DNA from: a virus
Direction: 5' to 3' (one strand)
Virus record (IMG/VR): IMGVR_UViG_3300046534_000888
Location: 1-56,018 of that record
Length of the DNA stretch: 56,018 nucleotides
Shown here: piece after piece, positions 1 to 5,998 of the stretch
Numbering within the stretch: position 1 is the first letter of the stretch
Layout of the letters: each line of letters begins with the position of its first letter
The notes under the pieces: generated by a model
What the model was told of the DNA's origin: nothing
Database searches by the model: none
The model's input: the letters and a program-made list of their open reading frames with translations, nothing else
Position numbers and translations under genes: made by a program

Positions 1-22
1 TTATGATGTTTGGAATTAGAGA

Positions 23-65
23 TAGTCCCTCATGATGAGCTCATCATGAGATTTGATTGGGACTA
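23..65. repeat. Perfect palindrome inside an outer inverted repeat
   Basis: Bases 29-50 are a perfect 22-base palindrome (CTCATGATGAG and its complement). The flanks TAGTCCC (23-29) and GGGACTA (59-65) can also pair. It lies just past the last tRNA of the array on the minus strand, so it may be a 3' RNA hairpin or transcript end. There is no long U tract, so I do not call it a terminator. Confidence 0.6.
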
Positions 66-119
66 CTTGCAACTTCTATCTCGCCGAGTTGCAGGGCTTG
101 AACGTTCACACGTTGAAAT

Positions 120-192
120 TGGCGCGCCCGATAGGACTCGAACCTATAATGTCCCAGCTTCGTAGGCCGGGTTGCATCCAGTTGCCGAGCGC
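120..192 (-). tRNA. tRNA-Arg(ACG)
   Basis: The acceptor stem pairs GCGCTCG with CGGGCGC and the 3' CCA is encoded. The T-arm is normal and the anticodon loop CTACGAA gives ACG. Only about 15 bases lie between acceptor and anticodon stems (about 19-20 is usual), so the D-arm is shortened. Confidence 0.8.
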
Positions 193-197
193 ATGTT

Positions 198-290
198 TGG
201 CGTCCACCGTGGGAATCGAACCCACCCCAATCAGTAAACTATAACGAACATCCGTCTCGAGACAGAATATCATTACCATAGCCATGTTCG
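198..290 (-). tRNA. tRNA-like RNA, 3' half with no matching 5' half
   Basis: A clean T-arm (GTGGG/CCCAC) is followed by GGTGGAC, a G and CCA, exactly as in a tRNA 3' half. No GTCCACC partner is seen upstream. Instead there is a 7-base-pair hairpin formed by CGAACAT and ATGTTCG (245-290). It is either a tRNA remnant or a tRNA mimic. Confidence 0.4.
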
Positions 291-322
291 TTTAGATTGG
301 TTACCATAGGCTTTCATTAAAT

Positions 323-411
323 TGGCGGAAAGCCGAGGAGTCGAACCCCTGCCCGATTAAGGACACCACGGTATTCAACACCGTTTGCCGGCCTACCCAG
401 CGGGACCTTCC
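323..411 (-). tRNA. tRNA-Ser(TGA)
   Basis: Acceptor GGAAGGT pairs with GCTTTCC, then G and CCA. The anticodon stem is ACGGT/ACCGT with loop GTTGAAT (TGA), and there is a long variable arm as expected for serine. The next gene upstream (393-575) ends inside the tRNA. The 5' half of a related serine tRNA is reused in the chimera at 1444-1519. Confidence 0.85.
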
Positions 412-575
412 ATTAATTGTTTTGCGCTTATTAGATGATCTTGGTAAGCATCCTCCAATAATTGATTAGCGCGTTTTAATAATACTTTGGCAACGATATA
501 CTTTAATTCCCTGTCAACACTGTCAATCAGTGCATGACCTTCAATTATCAATCCGTTTCTTTCTTCTTCGGTCAT
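393..575 (-). CDS. Small unknown protein, 60 aa
   Basis: Charged, mostly helical-looking protein with no recognised domain. An AGAAGG ribosome site sits just before the ATG. Its last codons run into the 5' end of tRNA-Ser(TGA), so the two genes share 19 bases. It follows the methyltransferase gene by 17 bases and is probably in the same transcript. It may be part of the same inserted cassette (see the chimeric tRNA at 1444). Confidence 0.6.
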   Translation of the reverse strand: MTEEERNGLIIEGHALIDSVDRELKYIVAKVLLKRANQLLEDAYQDHLISAKQLMEGPAG

Positions 576-592
576 ATCATTACCTTCTATAT

Positions 593-1396
593 TTAAAATA
601 GTGTATTGAAGTTTTCGTTTAACTTATATACGTTTGGTGTGTCATTGAAAATGCCTGTTTTAATCTTTTCGTAACCATGAGCTTTCATAGTGTCACGAAA
701 CAACTTTGACATTTTCTTACAATCAATATCACCACGTTTGGTTTCGTATGTCTTGAAATGTCCTATTCCAATCGTACCGAAAGAGTTACATATAACCATA
801 TATTTAGGTTTATTGTGCTCGATGATTTCCTCAACATGAGCAATAGGGTCATGGATATGCTCGAAATATTCTAAAGCAAATACCAAATCAACATGCCCTA
901 ACTCTTTAGAATCTTCTCTCATATCGAAAGAATAACTCTTTTGTAACAATTCACAAAACTTCCATTGTTCTGAGATTTTCAAATTCGTTCCAGTGACTGA
1001 TGCATCAGTGAACATTTCAGTCAATGCGACCGTTGTCATTCCCAAACCATTACCAAGGTCAAGTACACTTTTGACTTCTGGAAACAATCTGTTTTTATGC
1101 TTTTCAATCAACTTCAAGTTTGTTCTTGAATATACCGCCCAACAAGCCCAAACTTCGGTGAAATAATCTTCATGTGAATACACAGAATAATCAATTTCAT
1201 TATTGATAAGAGCATCGAACCACTGACTTTCCAAGTGTTGTAATGGATTATCCATCACGGTTGCTTTAGATTTCTTATAATAAGCAATAAGATCTTGTGT
1301 TTTAAACAAGTGATTTTCTTCCATTGGCCGTATGTTACTATACAACTCTAGGAATTGATTCAATGATTCTTTTGGTTTGTTATCAAGTACTTTCAT
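593..1396 (-). CDS. SAM-dependent class I methyltransferase
   Basis: About 267 aa. Residues ~122-130 read SVLDLGNGLG, a motif I (SAM-binding) glycine loop. Downstream are an acidic VDLVFALEYFEHI segment (motif II/III position) and VICNSFG (motif IV/V), as in Methyltransf_11/23-type enzymes; the substrate is unknown. I chose the ATG at 1396 because it follows GAGAAAAGAT. The longer frame (to 1435) would read through a copied piece of promoter sequence (1411-1440). The gene lies between a serine tRNA and a chimeric tRNA and looks like an acquired cassette. Confidence 0.75.
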   Translation of the reverse strand: MKVLDNKPKESLNQFLELYSNIRPMEENHLFKTQDLIAYYKKSKATVMDNPLQHLESQWFDALINNEIDYSVYSHEDYFTEVWACWAVYSRTNLKLIEKHKNRLFPEVKSVLDLGNGLGMTTVALTEMFTDASVTGTNLKISEQWKFCELLQKSYSFDMREDSKELGHVDLVFALEYFEHIHDPIAHVEEIIEHNKPKYMVICNSFGTIGIGHFKTYETKRGDIDCKKMSKLFRDTMKAHGYEKIKTGIFNDTPNVYKLNENFNTLF

Positions 1397-1410
1397 ATCT
1401 TTTCTCAATT

Positions 1411-1490
1411 TATCATAACAAGACATACTTGTCAACCATTATTTGGTACTCAATGTTGGAATCGAACCAACGTTTCTGGTATGTAACACC
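1411..1490. repeat. 80-base copy of 1999-2078 (promoter -35 side plus tRNA-Val 3' half)
   Basis: Bases 1411-1490 repeat 1999-2078 essentially exactly. The copied piece has the TTGACA box but not a good TATAAT, plus the 3' part of tRNA-Val(TAC). It ends at AACACC, which is where the chimeric tRNA switches to serine tRNA sequence. Confidence 0.85.
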
Positions 1491-1519
1491 GTTTGCCAGC
1501 CTACCTAGCGGGACCTTCC
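1444..1519 (-). pseudogene. Chimeric tRNA: serine 5' half joined to valine 3' half
   Basis: The 5' part (GGAAGGTCCCGCT...) matches tRNA-Ser(TGA) at 323-411. The 3' part, including the TAC anticodon, T-arm and CCA, matches tRNA-Val at 2032-2105. The join lies at a shared GGTGTT. The acceptor halves do not pair and the anticodon stem is broken, so it should not work as a tRNA. Confidence 0.8.
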
Positions 1520-1528
1520 ATAATGAAC

Positions 1529-1918
1529 TTAAGTATATTGATCAGGTACGTCTTTATCCATATATTTACGAGCCTGACCGTGGGCATTTTTAATCCATAC
1601 GTTTCCAACATTCGAGTTATACAATATAACCATGTCTTTAACGCTAGGGTTAGTCATATAAGCAATTGCTTTGTTTTCCTTTGATGGACGAGATTCCCAA
1701 CCGTTTGTGCTGAGTATCTCCAAAGCCTTATCACCAGATTTTAATGCATCATAGAAAGGAGGCCCGTAAGCATCTTTCTTCTTCTTGAACAAAGCACGTA
1801 AATGTGGAACTAATTTAAAGTCAGCATTGAATGCCGGATTTGTTGTCATGCTAGATTCAACAAGTGACGTTCTGAATGATTTCGCCGCTTCTAATATTGT
1901 TAAAAATTCGTTGCTCAT
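1529..1918 (-). CDS. Unknown protein, 129 aa
   Basis: Not recognised. The N-terminal ~60 residues look helical with a KKKK cluster; the C-terminal half is mixed. A TATAAATA late-type box lies 38-45 bases before the ATG, so it is probably a late gene. It sits between the chimeric tRNA and tRNA-Val and may have entered with that cassette. Confidence 0.65.
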   Translation of the reverse strand: MSNEFLTILEAAKSFRTSLVESSMTTNPAFNADFKLVPHLRALFKKKKDAYGPPFYDALKSGDKALEILSTNGWESRPSKENKAIAYMTNPSVKDMVILYNSNVGNVWIKNAHGQARKYMDKDVPDQYT

Positions 1919-1955
1919 TGTAATGACCTAGATTATGGTAAGTTAATGTTAAGGT

Positions 1956-1963
1956 TATTTATA
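1956..1963 (-). promoter_or_regulatory. T4-type late promoter box (TATAAATA)
   Basis: Exact TATAAATA on the minus strand, 38 bases before the ATG of the 129-aa gene. Confidence 0.6.
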
Positions 1964-1994
1964 ACATCTAAATTTTCTCATTCATTATACATGT

Positions 1995-2024
1995 ATTATA
2001 TCATAACAAGACATACTTGTCAAC
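1995..2024 (-). promoter_or_regulatory. Sigma70-type promoter (18-base spacer)
   Basis: TTGACA and TATAAT on the minus strand, 18 apart, with ATACATGTAT overlapping the -10 side. It points away from tRNA-Val towards the 129-aa gene and the methyltransferase cassette. Confidence 0.75.
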
Positions 2025-2031
2025 CATTATT

Positions 2032-2105
2032 TGGTACTCAATGTTGGAATCGAACCAACGTTTCTGGTATGTAACACCAGTGCTAATCCCCTCAGCTAAT
2101 CGAGT
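2032..2105 (-). tRNA. tRNA-Val(TAC)
   Basis: Acceptor ACTCGAT/ATTGAGT, anticodon stem CTGGT/ACCAG, loop GTTACAT (TAC), T-arm GTTGG/CCAAC, encoded CCA. All stems pair. Its 3' half is duplicated at 1444. Confidence 0.88.
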
Positions 2106-2110
2106 TTAAT

Positions 2111-2189
2111 TGGTGGGCCGAGTTGAATTCGAATCAACTATCTTCCGGTTATGAGCCGGGTGCGTATACCAGACTTATGCCTCCGGCCC
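2111..2189 (-). tRNA. tRNA-Met(CAT), elongator-type
   Basis: Acceptor GGGCCGG/TCGGCCC is fully paired, unlike an initiator. Loop CTCATAA, encoded CCA, rather long D-loop. CAT could also be an Ile2 tRNA after lysidine modification. Confidence 0.8.
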
Positions 2190-2194
2190 GTTGT

Positions 2195-2269
2195 TGGAGC
2201 TTTCACCGAGGATTGAACTCGGGTTTCAACCGTACCAAGGTTGTGTTCTGCCTGCTGAACTATGAAAGC
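2195..2269 (-). tRNA. tRNA-Thr(GGT)
   Basis: Acceptor GCTTTCA/TGAAAGC, stem CAACC/GGTTG, loop TTGGTAC, T-arm CCGAG/CTCGG, CCA encoded. Confidence 0.88.
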
Positions 2270-2277
2270 GTAGCGTT

Positions 2278-2357
2278 TGGTACCAGTCGAGGAATCGAAC
2301 CTCATATTGGAAATTGAAGTGACGCCTTGACCTCAATTTCCTAGCACCTGCACTGGC
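2278..2357 (-). tRNA. tRNA-like RNA with a 12-base-pair hairpin in place of the anticodon arm
   Basis: Ends in a T-arm (TGAGG TTCGATT CCTCG) and ACTGGTACCA. The 5' GCCAGTG pairs with most of the 3' acceptor strand. Between them is GGAAATTGAGGT pairing with ACTTCAATTTCC around the loop CAAGGCGTC, rather than D- and anticodon arms. It is a tRNA-shaped RNA without an obvious anticodon. Confidence 0.5.
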
Positions 2358-2363
2358 CTAAAA

Positions 2364-2434
2364 TGGTTGTGAGCCTAGGTATCGAGCCTAGCTAATCGGA
2401 GATATGAACTCTAATTGGTCCCTGACCGCCCACA
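2364..2434 (-). tRNA. Compact tRNA with CAT anticodon (Met or Ile2)
   Basis: Acceptor TGTGGGC/GCTCACA, T-arm CTAGG/CCTAG, CCA encoded. The D-arm is reduced to GGTC/GACC with a three-base loop. The anticodon stem is extended (AATTAGAG/CTCCGATT with one mismatch) around TTCATAT. Confidence 0.6.
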
Positions 2435-2440
2435 TTAATT

Positions 2441-2498
2441 TGGATGGAGACTGAGGACTTTCACCTCTCTAAGCCAGTCTCAGGTGGCTTATCAGAAC
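2441..2498 (-). tRNA. tRNA-like 3' half (T-arm and CCA)
   Basis: GAGG TGAAAGT CCTC forms a T-arm-like hairpin followed by AGTCTCCATCCA. No pairing 5' acceptor is found. A perfect GCGTGATATATCACGC palindrome (2500-2515) lies just upstream. Probably a remnant. Confidence 0.3.
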
Positions 2499-2623
2499 GG
2501 CGTGATATATCACGCAAAAGTTCTAAATAAGATTCACTTCGCATTGGAGTCAATTGCCGTATCATCCACGAAGTGTTGCCCGACACATTACAGACGATCG
2601 GCAAACCGCCTTTCATGTACCTT

Positions 2624-2694
2624 GCATGATGGAAGGATTTGAACCTCCGCCTCCGCCTAACCGCCGGTGCTCTACCAAACTGAGCTACATCAAT
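2624..2694 (-). tRNA. tRNA of unresolved anticodon, no encoded CCA
   Basis: The D-arm (GCTC...GAGC) and T-arm (GGAGG TTCAAAT CCTTC) are excellent. The anticodon arm contains a CGGAGG repeat and folds poorly (TAG or AGG are possible readings). The acceptor stem has two mismatches and the 3' end reads CATCATGC instead of CCA. Confidence 0.5.
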
Positions 2695-3124
2695 ACTAAC
2701 GTCGCCGAATTACCGTCTATCCTCTAGTCTATTACTGATACGAGATATCTCTCGACAGACATGAAGCAAGGGTCACAAAGGTGTGCCTCTATCCTTTTGT
2801 GTCACAAATAATCCAGCTATTTCTTGCCTTGAGGAATTTAACCTCTCCAAGTACAGGCTATACTTATTCAATTAGCTCTTGGCTGCTCCCTTTTTGGGAG
2901 TCTCTGACCAAGCCACATGTTGAATTTAGTTATGATTTTCTTCCCCTACCACTCTCCCATTAAATGGAAATTGTGTTAAAGATATATTTCTTTCCCAACT
3001 GCAATAACTACTATGTAGATAATGAGATTGAAAATATAATTTATACCAGCGACCTCCGCGCAAACGTCGAATTGGTTTAAACCTGTTTAAGAAGTTTGGC
3101 ATTGATTTCTCTTTAAATTATAAT
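2695..3124. other. Gene-poor stretch with tRNA debris
   Basis: No credible gene on either strand. A T-arm-like hairpin (GAGG TTAAATT CCTC, near 2830-2848) has no matching halves. The rest is AT-rich with short inverted repeats. It looks like decayed tRNA sequence. Confidence 0.4.
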
Positions 3125-3185
3125 TGGTGCAAGGGTGGGATTTCATACCCACAAACATCGACAAATTAGTCAATGAACACCTTGC
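3125..3185 (-). tRNA. 61-base tRNA-like RNA without a D-arm
   Basis: 5' GCAAGGT pairs with CCCTTGC (one mismatch), then A and CCA. The T-stem is GTGGG/CCCAC with an 8-base loop. The middle is one 7-base-pair arm (CATTGAC/GTCGATG) with loop TAATTT. Only three bases separate the acceptor from this arm, so there is no D-arm. The anticodon is unclear. Confidence 0.45.
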
Positions 3186-3291
3186 GTTAATAGCGCTGCC
3201 GGATTACCGTCAGGTATTGATATGGAGTCTATCCCAGTCTCCAGTTAACACCACACTTCAGGAGGGCTTGTCACAAATAATCCAGCTATTA

Positions 3292-3412
3292 TGGTGCGCG
3301 CGAGGGGGTATTGAACCCGTTACATGATCATCTCTAGAATATCTCATGAGACCTTCTCTTCTGAGTCAGAGTCTGAGTCAGAAGCGCATTGGCCTTTATG
3401 CTATCGCCGCGT
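3292..3412 (-). tRNA. Oversized tRNA-like RNA, perhaps from tRNA-Leu(CAG)
   Basis: Has a T-loop TTCAATA with a partly paired stem, an encoded ACCA and a leucine/serine-like D region. The middle holds two direct copies of TCTGACTCAGA. The loop CTCAGAC would give CAG. The acceptor pairs poorly and the variable region is about 45 bases. Probably a decayed or expanded tRNA. Confidence 0.35.
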
Positions 3413-3531
3413 AAATTGAAATGATAATGAGTGTGTCAAATGCAAAATCTGAGAAGATTATTTATCGTATCTTACAGCATTTTAACTACACAAGTTGTCT
3501 CGTTTACTCTTGTTACACTCATTATCAATTT

Positions 3532-3620
3532 TGGAGGAAGATGGAGGAATTGAACCCCATCCCATTTCTGGAACACCTCGCTTTCCAAGCGGGCTCGATC
3601 ACCATTTCGAATCATCTTCC
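3532..3620 (-). tRNA. tRNA-Ser(GGA)
   Basis: Acceptor GGAAGAT/ATCTTCC is perfect, CCA encoded, loop TTGGAAA (GGA), long variable arm. The discriminator base is U, unusual for bacterial serine tRNAs, which normally have G73. Confidence 0.85.
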
Positions 3621-3688
3621 TAAAATTAATTGAGTGTTAGGCGCCAACTAACTTAATACACAGATAGGCTATCTGCTTTACTCAAGTT

Positions 3689-3778
3689 TGGAGGAAGGCA
3701 TCGTAATTGAAACGAACGCACATTTCTGGCGCGACTGGTTTAGCAAACCGTCCCAAACACCTGCTCAGTTTACCTTCC
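3689..3778 (-). tRNA. tRNA-Ser(GCT)
   Basis: Acceptor GGAAGGT/GCCTTCC, loop TTGCTAA (GCT), long variable arm, T-arm TCGT TTCAATT ACGA, CCA encoded. The anticodon stem has a bulge. U73 again. Confidence 0.75.
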
Positions 3779-3886
3779 GAAATAGTTTATCCGCTTTGGT
3801 GCATAACTATACAGAACTAATGCACATACGAGTGTTCTGCTCATTCCTATTCACAGCGGATATAATAGGACTATGATCATAAAATG

Positions 3887-3957
3887 TGGCAGGCTAATAA
3901 GGAATCGAACATTACAAGACAACGTTTGGAGTGTCGTCACCGCCCAGCGGCTAACCC
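3887..3957 (-). tRNA. tRNA-Trp(CCA), compact
   Basis: Acceptor GGGTTAG/TTAGCCT, D-arm CCGC-TGG-GCGG with a three-base loop, extended anticodon stem, loop CTCCAAA (CCA), CCA encoded. A second tryptophan-type tRNA lies at 37228. Confidence 0.7.
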
Positions 3958-3964
3958 ATAAATT

Positions 3965-4042
3965 TGGAGCATAGAGTCGGATTCGAACCGACGGCTTTTA
4001 CGCTTTGCAGGCGCATACTTTGGGCCACTTAGTTACCTATGC
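3965..4042 (-). tRNA. tRNA-Cys(GCA)
   Basis: Acceptor GCATAGG/TCTATGC, U73 as expected for cysteine, loop CTGCAAA, T-arm GTCGG/CCGAC, CCA encoded. Confidence 0.87.
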
Positions 4043-4171
4043 ATATTAACAGAATCTTTGCGTCATGCGACTTTTATTCAAGTTTTTATTGCTGTATAGA
4101 TTCTAATATAACAGGATAGCATTTAGTTTCATTTCGAGTGAAGTTTGGTTGCTGTTACTATCCTAAAAAGT

Positions 4172-4243
4172 TGGTGGAGAATAACGGTAACGATCCGTTC
4201 CTGCCTCGGTGCAAGCGAAGCGTCAGTCCCATACTGATTCCCC
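4172..4243 (-). tRNA. tRNA-Ala(TGC)
   Basis: Acceptor GGGGAAT/ATTCTCC, D-arm CAGT/ACTG, anticodon stem CTTCG/CGAGG, loop CTTGCAC, T-arm AACGG ATCGTTA CCGTT, CCA encoded. The alanine G3-U70 wobble is present. Confidence 0.83.
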
Positions 4244-4249
4244 ATATTT

Positions 4250-4335
4250 TGGTGGTTATGGAAGGATTCGAACCCTCAATGACTAGCATACCGCCGGGTT
4301 ACAACCGGGTGCCCTTCCTAATGGGCGTCACAACC
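4250..4335 (-). tRNA. tRNA-Tyr(GTA)
   Basis: Acceptor GGTTGTG/CATAACC, D-arm GCCC/GGGC, loop TTGTAAC (GTA), long variable arm, T-arm GAGGG/CCTTC, CCA encoded. Confidence 0.85.
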
Positions 4336-4341
4336 TTAAAG

Positions 4342-4414
4342 TGGAGCGGATATGGGTAATCGAAACCCAGCAGTACGGCTTGGAAGGCCGACGACTCACC
4401 TCGAGCTTATCCGC
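4342..4414 (-). tRNA. tRNA-Gly(TCC)
   Basis: Acceptor GCGGATA/TATCCGC perfect, U73, stem TCGGC/GCCGT (one mismatch), loop CTTCCAA, T-arm TGGGT/ACCCA, CCA encoded. Confidence 0.86.
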
Positions 4415-4465
4415 AGTTCTATCCTTTTATTTTAGGTCGGTAGGATAAACACCGTAAAACGAAAT

Positions 4466-4541
4466 TGGTAGCAGAGGAAGGATTCGAACCTCCGACCTCT
4501 GGGTTATGAACCCAGCAATCTGACCACTGATATACTCTGCG
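4466..4541 (-). tRNA. Initiator-type tRNA-fMet(CAT)
   Basis: The acceptor is CGCAGAG against CTCTGCT, leaving a C1-U72 mismatch. The anticodon stem CTGGG/CCCAG contains three consecutive G-C pairs next to loop TTCATAA. A mismatched 1-72 pair and three G-C pairs are the known marks of bacterial initiator tRNA. T-arm GGAGG/CCTTC, CCA encoded. Confidence 0.8.
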
Positions 4542-4630
4542 TTAAATCTGTAGGTGACGGATTTTTACCGTCTTCTCCGATAAAGGCTTTATCGCCGAAT
4601 CGAAAGCACATTGCTATACCTAACAAAAAA

Positions 4631-4706
4631 TGGCGCCGTTGATGGGAATCGAACCCACCTATTTCTCGCAGACAACGAGTTGAGATACCCAGACCCCTAC
4701 AACGGC
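4631..4706 (-). tRNA. tRNA-Asp(GTC)
   Basis: Acceptor GCCGTTG/CAACGGC perfect, G73, loop TTGTCTG, T-arm GTGGG/CCCAT, CCA encoded. Confidence 0.86.
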
Positions 4707-4731
4707 TTAATTTTCTATTTCTTATACATGT

Positions 4732-4760
4732 ATTATAACATAATAAAGGTCGTTTGTCAA
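4732..4760 (-). promoter_or_regulatory. Sigma70-type promoter inside the tRNA array
   Basis: TTGACA-N17-TATAAT on the minus strand, next to ATACATGTAT. It drives tRNA-Asp, the initiator tRNA and the tRNAs beyond. Confidence 0.8.
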
Positions 4761-4791
4761 CCCTTTGTTGTTATTTTATAATACATAAAAT

Positions 4792-4869
4792 TGGTCTCGA
4801 CGGTTCGATTCGAACGAACGACCCCATGGTTCCAAACCAAGTGCGCTAACCAGACTGCGCTACGCCGAG
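4792..4869 (-). tRNA. tRNA-Pro(TGG)
   Basis: Acceptor CTCGGCG/CGTCGAG, loop TTTGGAA (TGG), T-arm GTTCG/CGAAC, CCA encoded. Confidence 0.87.
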
Positions 4870-4910
4870 ATATATACTACATACTTATCGAGGGAAGTAT
4901 CTAACCTATT

Positions 4911-4986
4911 TGGTGCGACCCCGAGGGATTGAACCTCGTTGTCTGGTTCTTCAAACCAGCGCATTGACCACAATTGCTTGAGTCGC
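4911..4986 (-). tRNA. tRNA-Phe(GAA)
   Basis: Acceptor GCGACTC/GGGTCGC, stem CTGGT/ACCAG, loop TTGAAGA, T-arm CGAGG/CCTCG, A73, CCA encoded. Confidence 0.88.
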
Positions 4987-4992
4987 ATAATT

Positions 4993-5068
4993 TGGTGCCG
5001 CAGTGAGGATTCAAACCCCAGACATCTTCATTACAAGTGAAGCGCTCTATCAACTGAGCTACAACGGC
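4993..5068 (-). tRNA. tRNA-Thr(TGT)
   Basis: Acceptor GCCGTTG/CTGCGGC (one mismatch), D-arm GCTC/GAGC, stem CTTCA/TGAAG, loop CTTGTAA, T-arm TGGGG/CCTCA, CCA encoded. Confidence 0.86.
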
Positions 5069-5109
5069 AGAGTTCGTCGTTTTTAAATTGGTGACCAACA
5101 CCCAATATA

Positions 5110-5226
5110 TCGTTTGGTTGGACTCGAACCAACGTCCCACGGTTGCGGATTTACATTACCATATCAAAGAGGAATCGAACCTCAAATACCCTCGCACCGC
5201 TGTAATAACCACTATACGACAAACAA
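5110..5226 (-). tRNA. 117-base tRNA-like RNA with two T-arm hairpins
   Basis: 5' TTGTTTG pairs with CAAACGA at the 3' end and is followed by a D-like TATAGTGGTTATTAC. Inside is a second T-arm-like hairpin (GAGG TTCGATT CCTC) before the real T-arm (GTTGG TTCGAGT CCAAC). GCGG and CCGC could close an anticodon stem around an insert of about 45 bases. No CCA. Confidence 0.35.
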
Positions 5227-5230
5227 CAAT

Positions 5231-5262
5231 TTGGCATCCCCGATAGGACTCGAACCTACATT
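5231..5262 (-). repeat. Duplicated 3' end of tRNA-Arg(TCT)
   Basis: Thirty-two bases identical to 5470-5501 (CCA, acceptor 3' strand and T-arm of tRNA-Arg) with no 5' half. The 55-aa gene lies exactly between this copy and the intact tRNA. Confidence 0.85.
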
Positions 5263-5430
5263 TTATTTTTCCATTTCTTTGGTTAGAATTTTAACCAATT
5301 CTTCTTCGACATCCATACCGTAAGTATACTCTAATTCCTGTATAGTTTCGACTTTCCAGGTTCCTCTCAACTTACGTTTGAATCCAAAAAATACTCTCAA
5401 TCTGTTATATATTTTATATATAAAATTCAT
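5263..5430 (-). CDS. Small basic/acidic protein, 55 aa
   Basis: Starts MNFIYKIYNRLRVFFGF and ends with a glutamate- and lysine-rich helix (LVKILTKEMEK). GAGAG lies 9 bases before the ATG. The first ~17 residues are hydrophobic and basic, so it may sit at the membrane. Not recognised. It is bounded by a duplicated tRNA-Arg 3' end and the intact tRNA-Arg, so it looks like an insertion. Confidence 0.6.
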   Translation of the reverse strand: MNFIYKIYNRLRVFFGFKRKLRGTWKVETIQELEYTYGMDVEEELVKILTKEMEK

Positions 5431-5471
5431 ATATCTGATTCTCTCAAGTTTGTAATATAATTCCTAAAATT

Positions 5472-5548
5472 TGGCATCCCCGATAGGACTCGAACCTACA
5501 TGTGTCCGGTTTAGAAGACCGGTGCCTATCCAGTTAGACTACGAGGAC
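5472..5548 (-). tRNA. tRNA-Arg(TCT)
   Basis: Acceptor GTCCTCG/CGGGGAT, stem CCGGT/ACCGG, loop CTTCTAA, T-arm GTAGG/CCTAT, G73, CCA encoded. Confidence 0.87.
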
Positions 5549-5605
5549 ATAATAACCTTCTTTTTGCACAGTAACAACATGAGTGTTACTGTGCAACATT
5601 TAATT

Positions 5606-5690
5606 TGGGAGATGCACACATTAGGACTTAACCCCAACAGAACCGATTGTGTAGCTACCCAATTGGTTTCCAAGACAGGCCCGCACCTCA
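5606..5690 (-). other. tRNA-like debris
   Basis: A T-arm-like TTGGG GTTAAGT CCTAA and a terminal CCCA are present, but no acceptor partner. The middle is a 7-base-pair hairpin (CCAATTG/CAATCGG) holding a GTAGCTAC palindrome. Too degenerate to call a tRNA. Confidence 0.3.
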
Positions 5691-5737
5691 CCTGTGATGT
5701 TTGTTCCTTTAACTCGTCAGCAAAGGATTTCTAAAAT

Positions 5738-5820
5738 TGGCCACCTATGAGATATTCGAAATCTCCTTATCAAGTTGTTGATCAAGACACCCTGACGACC
5801 AATGCCACTACTGGTAGGTG
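5738..5820 (-). tRNA. tRNA-like, possibly Ile(GAT)
   Basis: Acceptor CACCTAC/ATAGGTG (one mismatch), T-arm GAGAT TTCGAAT ATCTC, CCA encoded. The loop TTGATCA would give GAT, but the anticodon stem around it pairs badly. A good Ile(GAT) exists at 7824, so this may be a decaying copy. Confidence 0.45.
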
Positions 5821-5832
5821 TTAAAAAGGAGG

Positions 5833-5913
5833 TGCCTATGAAATATACGATATTTCGTTGCCGCGGGCATTCGGTCCCGTGATCGTCAACCCGAATCAAG
5901 TATCGGATAGGCG
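5833..5913 (-). tRNA. tRNA-like RNA without CCA
   Basis: 5' CGCCTAT pairs with ATAGGCA except at the first pair. The T-arm-like hairpin is GAAAT ATCGTAT ATTTC and the D-like arm CCGA/TCGG. The middle arm (CGGG/CCCG) has no U at loop position 33. The 3' end reads CCTCC. Probably a remnant. Confidence 0.35.
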
Positions 5914-5921
5914 CCGTTATT

Positions 5922-5998
5922 TGGCTCCCTGACGTGGGCTCGAACCACGGACAATCGCATTAACAGTGCGGCGCTCTACCAAACTGAGCTATCAAGGA
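5922..5998 (-). tRNA. tRNA-Asn(GTT)
   Basis: Acceptor TCCTTGA/TCAGGGA, D-arm GCTC/GAGC, stem CCGCA/TGCGA, loop CTGTTAA, T-arm CGTGG/CCACG, G73, CCA encoded. Confidence 0.87.

Noticed and set aside
4901-5140. 79-aa minus-strand open frame
   Set aside because: It spans tRNA-Phe and tRNA-Thr and has the typical look of translated tRNA (GLNPHCG, RFNPSGS).
5717-5899. 60-aa minus-strand open frame
   Set aside because: Covers two tRNA-like elements, has no ribosome site and reads like translated tRNA sequence.
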